Shown here: piece by piece, positions 62,511-64,000 of the stretch
Layout: every line of letters starts with the position of its first letter
How positions within the stretch are numbered: position 1 is the stretch's first letter
Assembly: GCF_000455825.1 (NCBI RefSeq)
Contig: NZ_ATAO01000157.1
Span: 20,031-84,030, forward strand
Direction of reading: 5' to 3'
Origin: Microbacterium maritypicum MF109
GTDB taxonomy: Bacteria > Actinomycetota > Actinomycetes > Actinomycetales > Microbacteriaceae
DNA length: 64,000 nucleotides
Made by a program: the position numbers and the translations under genes
The notes under the pieces: generated by a model
Seen by the model: the letters and a program-made list of their open reading frames with translations, nothing else
Database searches by the model: none
Told to the model about the DNA's origin: nothing

Positions 62511-63971
62511 ATGGCTTCTGCCGCGCCTACCCTGACCCGCACCGAGACCGATTCGCTCGGGAGCATGGAGATTCCCGTCGACGCGTACTGGGGGATCCAC
62601 ACCGCCCGCGCCGACGCGAACTTCCCGATCACGAAGCGGCCCATCTCGGTGTATCCCGACCTCGTGGTCGGCCTCGCGATGGTCAAGCAGGCCAGCGCCC
62701 GTGCGAACCGCGAGATCGGCGTGCTCGACCCGGAGCGGGCGGACCTGATCGACCGGGCGGCTCAGCGCGTGATCGACGGCGAGTTCCACGAGCAGTTCAC
62801 GGTCGGCGTCATCCAGGGTGGAGCCGGCACGTCGACCAACATGAACGCGAACGAGGTCATCACCAACATCGCGCTCGAGATGGCGGGCCGCGAGAAGGGC
62901 GACTACGCCTTCCTTTCGCCGATCGACCACACCAACCGCAGCCAGTCCACGAACGACGTGTACCCGACCGCGGTGAAGATCGGCCTCTCGCTGACCCTGC
63001 GCTCGCTGCTCGAGGAACTCGACCTGCTGCGGCTGTCGTTCCTGGGCAAATCGCGCGAGTTCCACGATGTGCTGAAGGTGGGGCGCACGCAGCTGCAGGA
63101 TGCCGTGCCGATGACGCTGGGGCAGGAGTTCAACGGCTTCGCCACGACGCTCGGCTACGACCACACCCGTCTCACCGAGAACGCCTCGCTGATGTTCGAG
63201 ATCAACATGGGCGCCACCGCGATCGGCACCGGGATCACCACCCACCCCGGTTACGCACCCGCCGTGCTCAAGCACCTGCGCGAGATCACGTCGCTCGACC
63301 TCCGCACTGCCGGTGACCTCGTCGAGGCCACCAGCGACACCGGCTCGTTCATGTCGTTCTCGTCGACTCTCAAGCGCAACGCGATGAAGCTGTCGAAGAT
63401 CTGCAACGACCTCCGTCTTCTCTCGTCCGGCCCGCAGGCGGGTCTCGGCGAGATCAACCTTCCTGCCATGCAGGCGGGCTCCAGCATCATGCCCGGCAAG
63501 GTCAATCCGGTCATCCCCGAGGTCGTGAACCAGGTGGCGTTCGCCGTCGCCGGTGCGGACATGACGGTGACGATGGCGGCAGAGGCCGGACAGCTGCAGC
63601 TGAACGCCTTCGAGCCGGTCATCGCGCATTCGATCTTCCAGTCGATCACCTGGATGCGTCAGGCGATGTGGACTCTGCGAGTGAACTGCGTCGACGGCAT
63701 CACCGCGAACCGCGACCGCCTCGGCGCGATGGTCGGTGCCTCGGTCGGAGTCATCACGGCGCTGACCCCGTTCATCGGCTACGCCGCGGCGGCCGCTCTC
63801 GCGAAGACCGCACTGCTGACCAACCGCAGCGTGGCCGACCTCGTGGTGGAGGCCGGTCTCATGTCGCGCGACGAGGTCGTCAAACAGCTCTCGCCTGCGC
63901 GACTTTCGGGACTCGAGACCATCACGGCCGCGATCCCGGTGATCTCACCGGAAGACCTGATCGAGATCTGA
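62511..63971 (+). CDS. aspA: aspartate ammonia-lyase
   Basis: Interconverts aspartate with fumarate and ammonia. The 486-residue protein has the aspartase/fumarase pattern: DAYWGIHTARADANFPIT near residue 25, GGAGTSTNMNANEVITN at about 103, HTNRSQSTNDVYPTA at about 143, VGRTQLQDAVPMTLGQE at about 190 and the signature GSSIMPGKVNPVIPEV at about 325. The long N-terminal and C-terminal parts fit aspartase rather than fumarase class II. The ATG at 62511 follows GAGGATGTGAC. The gene ends 29 bp before the window edge. Confidence 0.95.
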   Translation: MASAAPTLTRTETDSLGSMEIPVDAYWGIHTARADANFPITKRPISVYPDLVVGLAMVKQASARANREIGVLDPERADLIDRAAQRVIDGEFHEQFTVGVIQGGAGTSTNMNANEVITNIALEMAGREKGDYAFLSPIDHTNRSQSTNDVYPTAVKIGLSLTLRSLLEELDLLRLSFLGKSREFHDVLKVGRTQLQDAVPMTLGQEFNGFATTLGYDHTRLTENASLMFEINMGATAIGTGITTHPGYAPAVLKHLREITSLDLRTAGDLVEATSDTGSFMSFSSTLKRNAMKLSKICNDLRLLSSGPQAGLGEINLPAMQAGSSIMPGKVNPVIPEVVNQVAFAVAGADMTVTMAAEAGQLQLNAFEPVIAHSIFQSITWMRQAMWTLRVNCVDGITANRDRLGAMVGASVGVITALTPFIGYAAAAALAKTALLTNRSVADLVVEAGLMSRDEVVKQLSPARLSGLETITAAIPVISPEDLIEI

Positions 63972-64000
63972 TCTCACAGACGGATAGACGAAGGGGACGG

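Overview
The window is a high-GC actinobacterial chromosome segment that looks like Microbacteriaceae, most probably Microbacterium. The evidence is the very high third-position GC, the gene order Sua5 - GlcNAc-1-P transferase - membrane protein - atpBEFHAGDC, the backbone dxr - M50 protease - ispG - proS - nusA - ylxR - infB - rbfA - truB - ribF, and many leaderless genes whose start codon lies about 6 nt after a TANNNT -10 box. The genus is inferred from protein style, not from a database search. No rRNA, tRNA, CRISPR array, insertion sequence or prophage was found, and no gene-free stretch exceeds 300 bp.

Layout. 1-3392: the end of a CitMHS-type transporter, a small four-helix membrane protein, and the cysteine genes cysE-cysK on the minus strand. 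3493-13754: prmC, then the overlapping run tsaC - wecA/tagO-like - atpI-like - complete F1Fo ATP synthase operon, closed by a strong hairpin. 13831-23931: mixed single genes, including a YaaA family protein, a proline-tailed membrane protein, an aldo/keto reductase, a PP2C phosphatase next to a two-ATPase FtsK/EccC-like membrane protein, an asparaginase-like protein, OsmC, PlsC and an FKBP lipoprotein. 23968-33534: the conserved plus-strand isoprenoid and protease genes dxr, rseP-like and ispG, separated by minus-strand inserts (murE-like and YcnI cluster; trpEG-like synthase and pcp). 33552-42187: a SnoaL-like protein, an AlaX-like editing hydrolase, an RNB nuclease, a PEP mutase/ICL family protein, proS, a PNPOx protein, a LOG protein and an amine oxidase. 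42318-53610: the transcription and translation block nusA-ylxR-infB-rbfA, truB and ribF, interrupted by a LuxR-type regulator, mutY and a lipoprotein. 53840-63971: an SNF2 helicase, pfkA, an S9 peptidase, a Pit phosphate transporter with a small partner, a phosphodiesterase and aspartate ammonia-lyase.

The most informative non-coding element is a complete transcription attenuator before the fused anthranilate-synthase-type gene (31561-31661, minus strand). It has a leaderless 11-residue leader peptide with tandem Trp codons, an alternative pairing and a U-tailed terminator. Other signals worth testing are two further mini-ORF leaders (before atpB and nusA), a perfect 17-bp inverted repeat embracing the -10 box and start codon of proS, 11-bp-phased GTNAAC-like units before the phosphate transporter, and alternative hairpins, one covering the infB Shine-Dalgarno.

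Functionally the window is mostly housekeeping: energy conversion, tRNA and translation factor biology, cell-wall precursor supply and central metabolism. The accessory genes are mainly inserted as minus-strand units between plus-strand core genes.
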